DNA from: Rhodospirillales bacterium
GTDB taxonomy: Bacteria > Pseudomonadota > Alphaproteobacteria > Rhodospirillales > Magnetospirillaceae
Assembly: GCA_014380005.1 (NCBI GenBank)
Contig: JACMKT010000036.1
Coordinates: 1 to 44,090, forward strand
Length of the DNA: 44,090 bases
Direction: 5' to 3'
Every line of letters begins with the position of its first letter. The stretch's first letter is position 1. Shown here piece after piece: positions 36,348-44,090 of the stretch. Made by a program: the position numbers and the translations under genes. The notes below the pieces were generated by a model. It was not told where the DNA came from and did no database searches. It saw only the letters and a program-made list of their open reading frames with translations.

Positions 36348-38294
36348 ATGACCTTATCGAACGGATTACACGGCCGACCCACCCTTCAGGCCATGCCCAT
36401 TGTCGCCATGGTTCTGGTGGTCATGCTGTTGGGCGTGCTGCTGTGGCTGTTGAACCGGAACGAGGTGGAAGAGTCCCGCCTGAGTCTGATCAAGGACATT
36501 CTTTGGGTTGAGCAGAACATCCACTTCCATTTGACGACGGGTGAGGAAAAGCTGGGCCAGCTGGCAACGGAAATGTCGCGTGCCGAGCTGCCGTCCGAGA
36601 CCTTCGAAGTCCAGGCCCGCGCCATGATCGCCAATAGCGCCGAATTCGATCGCGTCCTGCTGCGCGATGCCGAGGGCGGTCAGGCGGCGGCAATTCCGCC
36701 CGCCGATGGTGAGCCCATCAGCCAAGCGGCGCGCGAGGCGTTCATCCTGGCGAAATCCATTGGCCGGGCGGCATGGTCGGCGCCCTTCGTCATGGCCGGG
36801 CGGGGTCAAGTGTTCGAGGTCCATGTGCCCCTTTTCCGCCATCAGAGCTTCGTCGGCATGCTGGTGGGCGTGGTGTCGGTGGATTCCCTGCTGACCCATC
36901 ACGTGCCGTGGTGGGTGGCCGAGCGCTACAAGATCGAGATCATCGACGGCAACGGCACCACGCTGGGCGCCAAGACTCTGGTGGAACTGGCCGAGCCCGG
37001 CCCCAGCCATCAGGTCCGGCTGGAGCCGCCGGGCCAGGGGCTGGCATTGGTCGCCACCGTCTATACCGGCGAGACCAATCTGGCCCGCAACCTACTGGCG
37101 GCGGCCATTTTCGGTCTGGCGCTGCTGTCGCTGTCGTCATTGTGGCTGGTGCGCCGCCACGTGCACCGCCGTCTGGCCGCCGAATTGGCCCTGCGCAACG
37201 AGCATGCCTTCCGCAAGGCCATGGAGGATTCCCTGACCGTGGGCATGCGGGCGCGCGATCTGTCGGGCCGCATCACCTATGTGAACCGCGCCTTCTGCCG
37301 CATGGTGGGGTGGAGCGAGGACGAATTGGTGGGCCAATCGCCGCCCATGCCCTATTGGTCGCCCGATGCCCTGGAAGCGACCATGGAAATGCACGACCGG
37401 GTCATGGCGGGCGACGCCCCGGCCCAGGGATTCGAGATCCAGTTCCGCCGCTTCTGCGGGGAAAAATTCTGGGCGCTGATCTACGAGGCGCCGCTGATCG
37501 ATGCCCATGGCCGCCATTCCGGCTGGATGGCCTCGGTCCTGGACATCACCGAACGCAAGCTGGCCGAGGAAATGGCCCGTCAGCAGCAGGAAAAACTGCA
37601 ACGCACCGGACGGCTGATCACCATGGGCGAGATGGCCTCGACCCTGGCCCACGAGTTGAACCAGCCGCTTTCGGCCATCGCCAGCTATAATGCCGGCTGC
37701 CTCAACCGCCTGGGTGCCGCCGGTTTCGACCCCGAGGAATTGCGCCCAGCCTTGACCAAGCTGGGTGTGCAGGCCCAGCGTGCCGGCCAGATCATCCGCC
37801 GCGTCCATGATTTCGTGCGTAAATCCGAGCCCCAATTGGAGCCCTGTCCGCTCAACAAGGTGATCGAGGACACGGTGGGCTTCATCGAATTCGATGCCCA
37901 ACGGCGCGGCGTCACCCTTCAGGTCAAGTTGGCCGCCGGAGACATTCAGGTCAGCGCCGATCGCATCCTGCTGGAACAGGTGGTGCTCAACCTCGCCCGC
38001 AACGGGCTGGAGGCCATGGGCCACACGCCGTCGCGCCAGCGCAAATTGTCCATCACCGTTTCCGCCGCCGAAGGCCAAGCCATCGTGGCGGTGGCCGATC
38101 ACGGCCAAGGTGTCGCCCCGGAAATCGCCGAGAACCTGTTCCAGGCATTTTTCACCACGAAAGACGAAGGCATGGGGATGGGGCTTAACATCTGCCGCTC
38201 GATCGTCGAGTATCATCAGGGCCGGTTGTGGTTCGAGCCCAATACTGGCGGCGGTGCCGTTTTCCGTTTCTCTCTGCCCATGAGGGCCACATGA
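36348..38294 (+). CDS. dctS: dicarboxylate sensor histidine kinase, DctS/DctB type
   Basis: A 648-residue inner-membrane kinase. Helices at ~14-35 and ~245-265 flank a periplasmic sensor domain (~36-244). A PAS domain follows (~285-410: FRKAMEDSLTVGMRARDLSGRITYVNRAFCRMVGWSEDELVG), then the phosphorylation site H435 in TLAHELNQPLSAIASYNAGC and the ATPase domain (NLARNGLEAM, VADHGQGVAPEIAENLFQAFFTTKDEGMGMGLNICRSIVEYHQGRL). Its place opposite dctP and its DctR-like partner indicate the DctS/DctR system of Rhodobacter. Its stop overlaps the regulator start (ATGA). Confidence 0.9.
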   Translation: MTLSNGLHGRPTLQAMPIVAMVLVVMLLGVLLWLLNRNEVEESRLSLIKDILWVEQNIHFHLTTGEEKLGQLATEMSRAELPSETFEVQARAMIANSAEFDRVLLRDAEGGQAAAIPPADGEPISQAAREAFILAKSIGRAAWSAPFVMAGRGQVFEVHVPLFRHQSFVGMLVGVVSVDSLLTHHVPWWVAERYKIEIIDGNGTTLGAKTLVELAEPGPSHQVRLEPPGQGLALVATVYTGETNLARNLLAAAIFGLALLSLSSLWLVRRHVHRRLAAELALRNEHAFRKAMEDSLTVGMRARDLSGRITYVNRAFCRMVGWSEDELVGQSPPMPYWSPDALEATMEMHDRVMAGDAPAQGFEIQFRRFCGEKFWALIYEAPLIDAHGRHSGWMASVLDITERKLAEEMARQQQEKLQRTGRLITMGEMASTLAHELNQPLSAIASYNAGCLNRLGAAGFDPEELRPALTKLGVQAQRAGQIIRRVHDFVRKSEPQLEPCPLNKVIEDTVGFIEFDAQRRGVTLQVKLAAGDIQVSADRILLEQVVLNLARNGLEAMGHTPSRQRKLSITVSAAEGQAIVAVADHGQGVAPEIAENLFQAFFTTKDEGMGMGLNICRSIVEYHQGRLWFEPNTGGGAVFRFSLPMRAT

Positions 38295-38902
38295 GCTATG
38301 GCAAGGTTTTCATCGTCGATGACGACGAGGCCATCCGCGACGCCCTGACATGGCTGTTGCAGTCGCGCGGCGTCACCGCGGTCGCGTTTCCGTCGGCGGA
38401 AGCCTTCCTGGTCCAGTGGAACCCCACCATGGCCGGTTGCCTGCTGCTGGATATCCGCATGAGCGGCATGAGCGGCTTGGACCTGTTCGACCGCCTGCGC
38501 GACGTGCAATCGCGCCTCCCGGTGATCTTCCTGACCGGTCATGGCGATGTGCCCATGGCGGTGGGGGCGTTGAAGCGCGGCGCGCGGGATTTCGTGGAAA
38601 AGCCGTTCAACGACAATGAACTGGTGGACCGCGTCATCGAGGCGCTGGAATGGGACAGCCAGCGCCGCGCCACCGAAGCCGGCAACGCCACCGTGGCCGC
38701 CAGCCTGAAAAACCTGACCATGCGCGAACGTCAGGTCATGGATCTTGTGCTGGCCGGCAAGCTCAACAAGGTGATCGCCGACGAATTGGGCATCACCATG
38801 CGCACGGTGGAAGTCCACCGCGCCCATGTGTTCGAGAAGATGGCCGTCAAGACGGCGGTGGAACTGGCCCAATTGTTGTCCGCCTACAAGGCCGACAGGT
38901 GA
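38291..38902 (+). CDS. dctR: FixJ/DctR-type response regulator
   Basis: A 203-residue regulator. The receiver domain (VFIVDDDEAIRDAL, phosphorylated D54 in LLLDIRMSGMSG, ITGHGD-like LTGHGDVPMAV, VEKPF) is followed by a LuxR/FixJ helix-turn-helix (LTMRERQVMDLVLAGKLNKVIADELGITMRTVEVHRAHVFEKM). It is unlike the NtrC-type, sigma-54-dependent DctD of rhizobia and fits DctR of Rhodobacter, so dctPQM should use an ordinary promoter. Both ends overlap neighbouring genes, by ATGA at the start and GTGA at the end. Confidence 0.9.
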   Translation: MSYGKVFIVDDDEAIRDALTWLLQSRGVTAVAFPSAEAFLVQWNPTMAGCLLLDIRMSGMSGLDLFDRLRDVQSRLPVIFLTGHGDVPMAVGALKRGARDFVEKPFNDNELVDRVIEALEWDSQRRATEAGNATVAASLKNLTMRERQVMDLVLAGKLNKVIADELGITMRTVEVHRAHVFEKMAVKTAVELAQLLSAYKADR

Positions 38903-40482
38903 GGCCAAAACTGATCAGGCTGGCGCTGGCGGCGGCCTTTCTGGCCGCCTATGTGGCGCTGGACCAAATCAGCTTCATCCACAGCTTTTCCGCCATCAAC
39001 ATCACGCCATGGAACCCGCCGCCCGCTTTGGGGCTGGCCGCGCTGATCCTGGCCGGCCCCCGCATGGCGCCGCTGTTTTTCGCCGCCACTATTGCCGCCG
39101 ATCTGCTGGTGCGTGACTTGCCGGCGCCGTTGTGGGCCAGCGTGGCCGGCGACGGAGTGATCGTCGCCATCTACGCCGCCGGAGCAATGTTCCTGCGCCG
39201 CTTCGTCCGCCTGGATATCCAGCTTGGCGGCCTGCGCGACGTGCTGTGGCTGCTGGCCGTGGCCGTCATGGGGGCGGCGGCGGTGGCGCCCAGCTATGTG
39301 GCCTTGTTCGTCCTGGGCGGGGTGGTGCCGCCGGATGCCTTTGCTTCGGCCGCCACCCGCTATTGGATCGGCGACATGATCGGCATCGCCGTGCTGACCC
39401 CCGCCATCCTGCTGTTCCGGCAACGGCCAAAGCTGCCGGCGCCACGGGTTCTGGGCGAGATGGCCTTGCAAGGCTGCGCCCTGGCCGGGGCGCTGTGGCT
39501 GGTGTTCGGCCTGGAGGCCTCGGCCAATTTCCAGTTCTTTTACCTGCTGTTCCCGCCGCTGATCTGGGCCGCCGCCCGCTTTGGCCTGAAGGGCGCGGTG
39601 CTGGGCAATATGGCGGCGCAATTGGGGCTGATCGTGGTGTTCCGTGCCGAGGACAGCGACACGGTCACCACCTTCCAATTCCTCATGCTGGCCCTGGCCA
39701 TGGCGACCCTGGTGCTGGGCGCCGCCATCAGCGAACGCCGCCGGGTGCAGACCGCCTTGCATGCCCGCCAGGACGAATTGGCGCAGATGTCGCGTCTGTC
39801 CATGGCCGGCGAGATGGCCGCCGCTTTGGCTCACGAGCTGAACCAGCCCCTGCTGGCCGCCATCGCCTTCACCCGCGCCGCCCAACGCCTGCTAGCCGCC
39901 GAACCGTCCGAGCTGGCGAAGGCGCGCGGTGCCATGGACCGGGCGGTGGCGGAAAGCCAGCGGGCCGGCGACATCATCCGCAGCCTGCGGGAATTCATCG
40001 GCACCGGACGGGCTGCCCGCGAGCCTGCCTCGGTGTCGGCGTTGGTGGGCGATGCCCTGGCCCTGGCGGCACCCGAATGCGCCCGCCGCGGCATCCGCTT
40101 GGTCACTCTGGTGGACAAGTTGTTGCCCGCCATCCATGTTGACCGCGTGCAATTGCAACAGGTTCTGGTGAATTTGATCCGCAACGGCATGGATGCCATG
40201 GGCCAAGGTGGCGAAATTACCGTAGCCGCCTGGGCTGAGCATGGGGGCATGGAATTCCTGGTCACCGATACCGGCCCCGGCCTGTCCGAGGACGTGGCCG
40301 GCAATCTGTTTGAGCCGTTCAACACCTCCAAGGCCACCGGAATGGGCCTGGGCCTTGCCATCAGCCGCAGCTTCGTGGAAGCCCATGGCGGTAAATTATG
40401 GCTGGAGCGGACTGGGCCGGGGGGCGCGGCGTTCCGATTTTCGCTGCCGCTGACCGGAGAGAGTAAAGGGGAACACAATTGA
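38899..40482 (+). CDS. MASE1-type membrane sensor histidine kinase
   Basis: A 527-residue kinase starting at a GTG (38899) that overlaps the dctR stop. The N-terminal ~290 residues form eight or so membrane helices of MASE1 type (INITPWNPPPALGLAALILAGPRMAPLFFAATIAADLL; YWIGDMIGIAVLTPAILLF), a sensor thought to detect ligands within the membrane. The phosphorylation site is H312 in ALAHELNQPLLAAIAFTRAA. The ATPase domain has NLIRNGMDAM, VTDTGPGLSEDVAGNLFEPFNTSKATGMGLGLAISRSFVEAHGG. The signal is unknown; co-translation with dctSR suggests a linked carbon-source response. Confidence 0.88.
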   Translation: MRPKLIRLALAAAFLAAYVALDQISFIHSFSAINITPWNPPPALGLAALILAGPRMAPLFFAATIAADLLVRDLPAPLWASVAGDGVIVAIYAAGAMFLRRFVRLDIQLGGLRDVLWLLAVAVMGAAAVAPSYVALFVLGGVVPPDAFASAATRYWIGDMIGIAVLTPAILLFRQRPKLPAPRVLGEMALQGCALAGALWLVFGLEASANFQFFYLLFPPLIWAAARFGLKGAVLGNMAAQLGLIVVFRAEDSDTVTTFQFLMLALAMATLVLGAAISERRRVQTALHARQDELAQMSRLSMAGEMAAALAHELNQPLLAAIAFTRAAQRLLAAEPSELAKARGAMDRAVAESQRAGDIIRSLREFIGTGRAAREPASVSALVGDALALAAPECARRGIRLVTLVDKLLPAIHVDRVQLQQVLVNLIRNGMDAMGQGGEITVAAWAEHGGMEFLVTDTGPGLSEDVAGNLFEPFNTSKATGMGLGLAISRSFVEAHGGKLWLERTGPGGAAFRFSLPLTGESKGEHN

Positions 40483-41099
40483 TAATCCGAGAACCGATCG
40501 TCCATGTGGTCGATGACGATGAAGCGATCCGCGATGCTTTGGTGCTGCTGCTGGAAGCCGCCGGCCATCCCGCCCGCGCCCATGCCGACGCCGCCCAATT
40601 CCTGAGCGTCCTCGACCCCGCCCAGCCGGGCTGCGTGGTGTCGGACGTGCGCATGCCGGGCATGAGCGGGCTGGAATTGCAGCGCCACCTCAAGCAAGCC
40701 CGCATCGATCTGCCGGTCATCATCATCACCGGTCACGGCGATGTGGGCATGGCGGTTCAGGCCCTGAAGGAAGGCGCCGCCGACTTCATCGAAAAGCCGT
40801 TCGACGAGGACGTTCTGCTGGTCAGCGTCGGCCATGCCCTGGACAAGGGCGCCCGCGCTTTCCGCGAACGCAGCCAATTGGCCGCCATCAAGGCCCATGC
40901 CGCCAGCCTGACCCCGCGCGAGCGTGAGGTCATGGATCTGGTGGTGCAGGGGCTGCCCAACAAAGCGGTGGCGGTGGAACTGGCGATCTCGGCCCGCACG
41001 GTGGAAATCCACCGCGCCCGCGTCATGGAGAAGATGGCCGCCAACAGCCTGTCCGATCTGGTGCGCATGGCCCTGCGGCTGGAGGAAGATGCCGCATAA
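40479..41099 (+). CDS. second FixJ-type response regulator
   Basis: A 206-residue regulator closely like DctR in layout. The receiver domain has VHVVDDDEAIRDALVLLLEAAGHPARA, phosphorylated D56 in VVSDVRMPGMSGLELQ, ITGHGDVGMAVQALKEGAADFIEKPFDED. The helix-turn-helix is LTPREREVMDLVVQGLPNKAVAVELAISARTVEIHRARVMEKM. The start is TTG at 40479, overlapping the kinase stop (TTGA), with AAAGGGGA upstream. It should be the partner of the MASE1 kinase; its targets are unknown. Confidence 0.88.
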   Translation: MIIREPIVHVVDDDEAIRDALVLLLEAAGHPARAHADAAQFLSVLDPAQPGCVVSDVRMPGMSGLELQRHLKQARIDLPVIIITGHGDVGMAVQALKEGAADFIEKPFDEDVLLVSVGHALDKGARAFRERSQLAAIKAHAASLTPREREVMDLVVQGLPNKAVAVELAISARTVEIHRARVMEKMAANSLSDLVRMALRLEEDAA

Positions 41100-41170
41100 G
41101 GGGAGGCGCGTATTTCGCTTTTCCGTTGAAGGTCTTATATCCAACCGGGGCGCAGCAACGGATTGGAACG

Positions 41171-42292
41171 ATGGATATCAAAGGGGGGCTGGCAGCCAAG
41201 TTCCTGGCGTTGGAATCCGCAGGCGGCATCCTGCTGGTGGGCATGATGGTGGTTGCCCTGGCCGTGGTGAACTCGCCGTTGGGGCCGCTCTACGATGCCG
41301 TGCTGAACTGGCACCTTGGCCCGCTGTCGCTGCTGCACTGGATCAATGACGGCCTGATGGCGGTGTTCTTCCTGCTGGTGGCACTGGAAATCAAGCGCGA
41401 GATGCTGGACGGCGAGTTGTCCAGCCGGGCTCAGATCATGTTGCCGGCGGTGGCGGCAGTAGGCGGCATGATGGTGCCGGCGCTGGTCTATCTGGGCGTC
41501 AACGGCGCCAATCCCGAGGGCTGGCGCGGCTGGGCCATTCCGTCCGCCACGGATATCGCGTTTTCCCTGGGCGTGCTGTCGGTGCTGGGCAAGCGCGTGC
41601 CCATGAGCCTGCGGGTGTTCCTGACCGCACTTGCCATCATCGACGACCTTGGCGCCATCCTGATCATCGCCTTCTTCTATTCCGGCGCCCTGTCGCCCCT
41701 GTATCTGGCGGGCGGGGCGGCGGCGGCAGTGGTGCTGGCAATCCTGAACCGGGCCGGCGTGGTGCGCCTGCTGCCCTATCTGCTGGTGGGCGCGGTGCTG
41801 TGGGTGTGCATGCTGAAATCCGGCATCCATGCCACCATCGCCGGAGTGGTCCTGGGCCTTGCCATTCCGCTGCCGGCCCTGCATCGGCTGGAACACGGGT
41901 TGCATCCGTGGGTGGCCTTCCTGATCTTGCCGCTTTTCGCCCTCGCCAATTCCGGCCTGTCCTTCCAAGGCCTGGGTCTGGACGCGGTGAGGAACCCGGT
42001 CTTCCTGGGCATCGCGGCGGGCCTGTTCGTGGGCAAGCAGATCGGCGTGTTCGGGTTCTCCTGGGCCTTGATCCGCCTGGGCTGGGGTCGCCTGCCCGAG
42101 GGCGCTGGCTGGCGCAGTTTCTATGGCGTATCCGTGCTGACCGGCATCGGCTTCACCATGAGCCTGTTCATCGGCGGCCTCGCCTTCCCCGATGGCGGCG
42201 CCATGGTGGAAACCCGCTTCGGCGTGCTGGTCGGCTCGTTGCTATCGGCGCTGGTGGGGTACGCGCTGTTGGCGAGGCGCCCCCTTCCTTAA
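41171..42292 (+). CDS. nhaA: Na+/H+ antiporter NhaA
   Basis: A 373-residue inner-membrane antiporter with about 12 helices that expels Na+ in exchange for protons, for pH and salt balance. The hallmark residues are present: SATDIAFSLGVLSVLGKRVP with its aspartate, and LTALAIIDDLGAILIIAFFYS with the paired aspartates of the ion site. LALEIKREMLDGEL-like and FTMSLFIGGLAFPD segments are also typical. ATG 41171 begins the conserved part (MDIKGGLAAKFLALESAGGILL); the upstream in-frame start lacks support. Dct-driven Na+ entry may be one reason for its position, though this is speculation. Confidence 0.94.
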   Translation: MDIKGGLAAKFLALESAGGILLVGMMVVALAVVNSPLGPLYDAVLNWHLGPLSLLHWINDGLMAVFFLLVALEIKREMLDGELSSRAQIMLPAVAAVGGMMVPALVYLGVNGANPEGWRGWAIPSATDIAFSLGVLSVLGKRVPMSLRVFLTALAIIDDLGAILIIAFFYSGALSPLYLAGGAAAAVVLAILNRAGVVRLLPYLLVGAVLWVCMLKSGIHATIAGVVLGLAIPLPALHRLEHGLHPWVAFLILPLFALANSGLSFQGLGLDAVRNPVFLGIAAGLFVGKQIGVFGFSWALIRLGWGRLPEGAGWRSFYGVSVLTGIGFTMSLFIGGLAFPDGGAMVETRFGVLVGSLLSALVGYALLARRPLP

Positions 42293-42378
42293 ACCGAAAC
42301 GCTTCGGTAAACCGAAACTACCCCTGTGGCCCCTTCCATCGTTAGAATATGACCCGGAACTTGGGGAAACCGCACGCC

Positions 42379-42471
42379 ATGACCTGCCGATCCATTATCT
42401 CGTCTCCGCCTTTGGCCGGCGTGGTCACCGCCGCCGATGCCTTGGCCCGCATTCCGGGGACGCAAGCATGA
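42379..42471 (+). CDS. possible 30-codon upstream ORF before the permease gene
   Basis: ATG at 42379 after GGGGAAA, stop TGA at 42469-42471. The stop overlaps the ATG of the next gene in the pattern ATGA, as expected for translational coupling. The peptide begins MTCRSIISSPPLAGVV. The 175-bp gap 42293-42467 also holds an ACCGAA-ACGC-TTCGGT hairpin at 42294-42309. There is no evidence beyond the start, stop and overlap. Confidence 0.3.
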   Translation: MTCRSIISSPPLAGVVTAADALARIPGTQA

Positions 42472-43793
42472 CCGGCCACGTCCTGTTCGGCCTCGCCCCC
42501 ATGGCTGCCGCCACCGCCGTGCTGGTCTCCACCTACGCCGTCATCATCAGCGAAAAGATCAACCGCGCGGTCATCGCTTTGCTGGGCGCCGGCGCCATGA
42601 TTCTGGTCGGGGTGCTCAATCAGGAAGCCGCCATTCGCGGCATCGACTTCAACACCATCGCCCTGCTGACCGGCATGATGATCATGGTCGCCATCACCCG
42701 GCGCTCGGGTGTGTTCCAATACGTGGCCATCTGGTCGGCCAAGCAGGTGAAGGCCAATCCGGCGGGTATTCTGTTCACCCTGCAAATGGTCACGGCGGTG
42801 TTCTCGGCTTTGCTGGATAACGTCACCACCGTGTTGCTGGTGGTGCCCGTGACCCTGGTGATCACCGAGGAATTGAAGGTCAAGCCGTGGCCGTTCCTTA
42901 TCGCCATGATCTTCGCGTCCAATATCGGCGGCACCTCCACGCTGATTGGCGATCCGCCCAACATCCTGATCGGCTCGGCCACCGGCCTGACCTTCAACGA
43001 TTTCGCCGCCAATTTGATGCCGGTCATCGTGGTGATCCAGCTTTTGGTGACCGGGGTGTTCCATTGGCTTTACGGGCGGCACCTCTACGCGTCGGCGGAA
43101 GCGCGCGCCCGCATCATGAGCTTTTCCGAAAAGGACGCCATCACCGACCACCGCTTGCTGAAGCAGTCCCTGTTCGTGCTGGCCCTGGTCATCGGCGGCT
43201 TCATCGGTGCCCATTCGCTGGGGCTGGAGCCCGGCACCATCGCCATGATGGGCGCGGCCCTGCTGATGCTGCTGTTTTGCCTGGGCCGTGACGCCGAGGC
43301 GCAATCCCATGAAATTCACGGCATCTTCGGCGAAGTGGAATGGGTCACCATCTTCTTCTTCGTCGGCCTGTTCGTGGTGGTGCATGGGGTCGAGGCCGCC
43401 GGCGTGCTGCATTGGATGGCCGAGCATCTGGTGGCGCTGACCGGCGGTGATCTGACGCTGACCGCCATCCTTATCCTGTGGGCCTCGGCCATCTTGTCGG
43501 CGGTGGTGGACAACATCCCCTTCGTCGCCACCATGATTCCGCTGGTGAAAAGCATGGCGCCCACCTTCGGCGGCCCCGAGGGCTTGGCGCCGCTGTGGTG
43601 GGCGCTGAGCCTGGGCGCCTGCCTGGGTGGTAACGGCACGCTGGTGGGCGCTTCCGCCAATCTGACCGTGGCAGGTCTAGCCGAGCGGGCGGGTCACCCC
43701 ATCCGTTTCATCCCGTTCATGAAGGTGTCCTTCGGCCTGATGCTGCTGACGATCGCCATCGCCAATGTGTATCTGTGGCTGCGTTATCTTTAG
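42468..43793 (+). CDS. ArsB/NhaD-type ion permease
   Basis: A 441-residue membrane protein with 11-12 helices of the ion transporter superfamily (ArsB, NhaD, P-protein, MamN). Family segments are FNTIALLTGMMIMVAITRRSGVFQYVAIWSAKQ, SALLDNVTTVLLVVPVTLVI, FASNIGGTSTLIGDPPNILIGSATGLTFNDF and, repeated in the second half, SAVVDNIPFVATMIPLVKSM and SLGACLGGNGTLVGASANLTVAGLAERAGHPIRF. The substrate is uncertain: Na+/H+ exchange, anion or metal-oxyanion efflux. It resembles the magnetosome protein MamN in class, but no mam genes are nearby. ATG 42468 was chosen over the long upstream open frame. Confidence 0.88.
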   Translation: MTGHVLFGLAPMAAATAVLVSTYAVIISEKINRAVIALLGAGAMILVGVLNQEAAIRGIDFNTIALLTGMMIMVAITRRSGVFQYVAIWSAKQVKANPAGILFTLQMVTAVFSALLDNVTTVLLVVPVTLVITEELKVKPWPFLIAMIFASNIGGTSTLIGDPPNILIGSATGLTFNDFAANLMPVIVVIQLLVTGVFHWLYGRHLYASAEARARIMSFSEKDAITDHRLLKQSLFVLALVIGGFIGAHSLGLEPGTIAMMGAALLMLLFCLGRDAEAQSHEIHGIFGEVEWVTIFFFVGLFVVVHGVEAAGVLHWMAEHLVALTGGDLTLTAILILWASAILSAVVDNIPFVATMIPLVKSMAPTFGGPEGLAPLWWALSLGACLGGNGTLVGASANLTVAGLAERAGHPIRFIPFMKVSFGLMLLTIAIANVYLWLRYL

Positions 43794-43812
43794 CGTGATC
43801 CGGGATCACGCT
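43792..43812 (+). terminator. perfect palindrome at the permease stop codon
   Basis: AGCGTGATCC-G-GGATCACGCT begins within the TAG stop codon. The arms match perfectly over 10 bp. No T run follows, so it may end or stabilise the transcript. Confidence 0.45.
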
Positions 43813-43963
43813 GAGCCGCGCCCGGCGAGGGGAAAAACAAAGGTTCATCACGGAATACCGGGGATAGCCTTCTCAAGCCCCCCCAAACCGCGTCACCCCG
43901 GACAAGCGAAGCGCCGATCCGGGGTCCATGGCAGGTGCACTATTTCAAGCCAAGAATTATTGG

Positions 43964-44042
43964 TGACACGGATGGACACGGATAAACACGGATGGTCCTT
44001 ATCCGTGTCCCGCGCAGCGGGGATCCGTGTCCATCCGTGTCA
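43964..44042. repeat. nested inverted repeat built from ACACGGAT units
   Basis: The outer arms 43964-43983 and 44023-44042 are perfect 20-bp inverted copies, each holding ACACGGAT with a second CGGAT-bearing unit. Inside lie ACACGGAT (43986-43993) and ATCCGTGT (44001-44008). The units allow several alternative pairings. Before it, 43813-43963 holds no gene; a segment at about 43894-43926 (ACCCCGGACAAG...CCGGGGT) resembles another short interspersed repeat. Confidence 0.75.
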
Positions 44043-44090
44043 TTATTCCTTGAATTAAGGTGCGTCTCCCCGGAATTCCGCGAAGACCCA

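Noticed and set aside
42468..43793. Treating the ArsB/NhaD permease as the magnetosome gene mamN
   Set aside because: Family resemblance only. No other mam genes are in the window, and the superfamily includes many ordinary ion transporters.

Overview
The window is GC-rich and densely coded. It reads as a chromosomal segment of an alphaproteobacterium of the order Rhodospirillales, most like Magnetospirillum or a close relative. The signs are a homospermidine synthase next to an ornithine decarboxylase, a DUF2336 protein, a TRAP dicarboxylate transporter controlled by a DctS/DctR-type pair, a KorAB 2-oxoacid:ferredoxin oxidoreductase with an Allochromatium-type ferredoxin, an acetate permease, and many c-di-GMP and two-component proteins. 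The genus is inferred from gene content, not proven. No rRNA, tRNA, CRISPR array, prophage or classical insertion sequence was recognised.

Layout. 1-1.9 kb: the 5' part of a succinate-semialdehyde dehydrogenase gene (cut by the left edge) and a divergent alpha/beta hydrolase. 1.9-2.4 kb: a compact unit in which a DUF559 nuclease-like gene lies between long inverted GC-rich palindromic repeats. 2.4-5.5 kb: a TPR/Rossmann/class III cyclase fusion and an MgtC-like membrane protein. 5.7-9.4 kb: acetate permease, TrmJ-type RNA methyltransferase, a tail-anchored protein of unknown role, a 72-residue protein, a methyltransferase and a YdcF protein. 9.5-12 kb: citramalate synthase and a spermidine-synthase-like protein, then an inverted-repeat element. 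12.2-15.3 kb: korB-korA, divergent from a ferredoxin gene.

15.3-18.5 kb is a polyamine operon (ornithine decarboxylase, then homospermidine synthase). It has a leader of about 350 nt with a good promoter and an 18-codon upstream ORF carrying a strong Shine-Dalgarno sequence, in the position of the alphaproteobacterial speF leader RNA. 18.6-22.5 kb: a TPR-like protein and NAD-dependent DNA ligase. 22.5-27 kb: a GGDEF-EAL protein facing an EAL protein with changed active-site motifs. 27-30.7 kb: cold shock protein, glutamine amidotransferase, DUF2336 protein and an unknown 400-residue protein. 30.7-31.9 kb: a RES/Xre toxin-antitoxin module with repeated operator-like sites, apparently acquired.

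31.9-41.1 kb: a ChaN-like haem-binding protein, then the dicarboxylate locus. dctPQM is on the minus strand. Divergently on the plus strand lies a four-gene chain of overlapping reading frames: sensor kinase, FixJ-type regulator, second (MASE1) sensor kinase, second FixJ-type regulator. 41.2-43.8 kb: NhaA antiporter and an ArsB/NhaD-type permease. The right end holds a nested inverted repeat built from the octamer ACACGGAT.

Functionally the window suggests growth on organic acids (dicarboxylates, acetate, succinate semialdehyde), low-potential electron supply through KorAB and ferredoxin, homospermidine as main polyamine, and much nucleotide second-messenger signalling. The strongest candidates for undescribed biology are the repeat-bounded DUF559 unit, the TPR/Rossmann/cyclase fusion, the upstream ORF in the polyamine leader and the tandem kinase-regulator chain.
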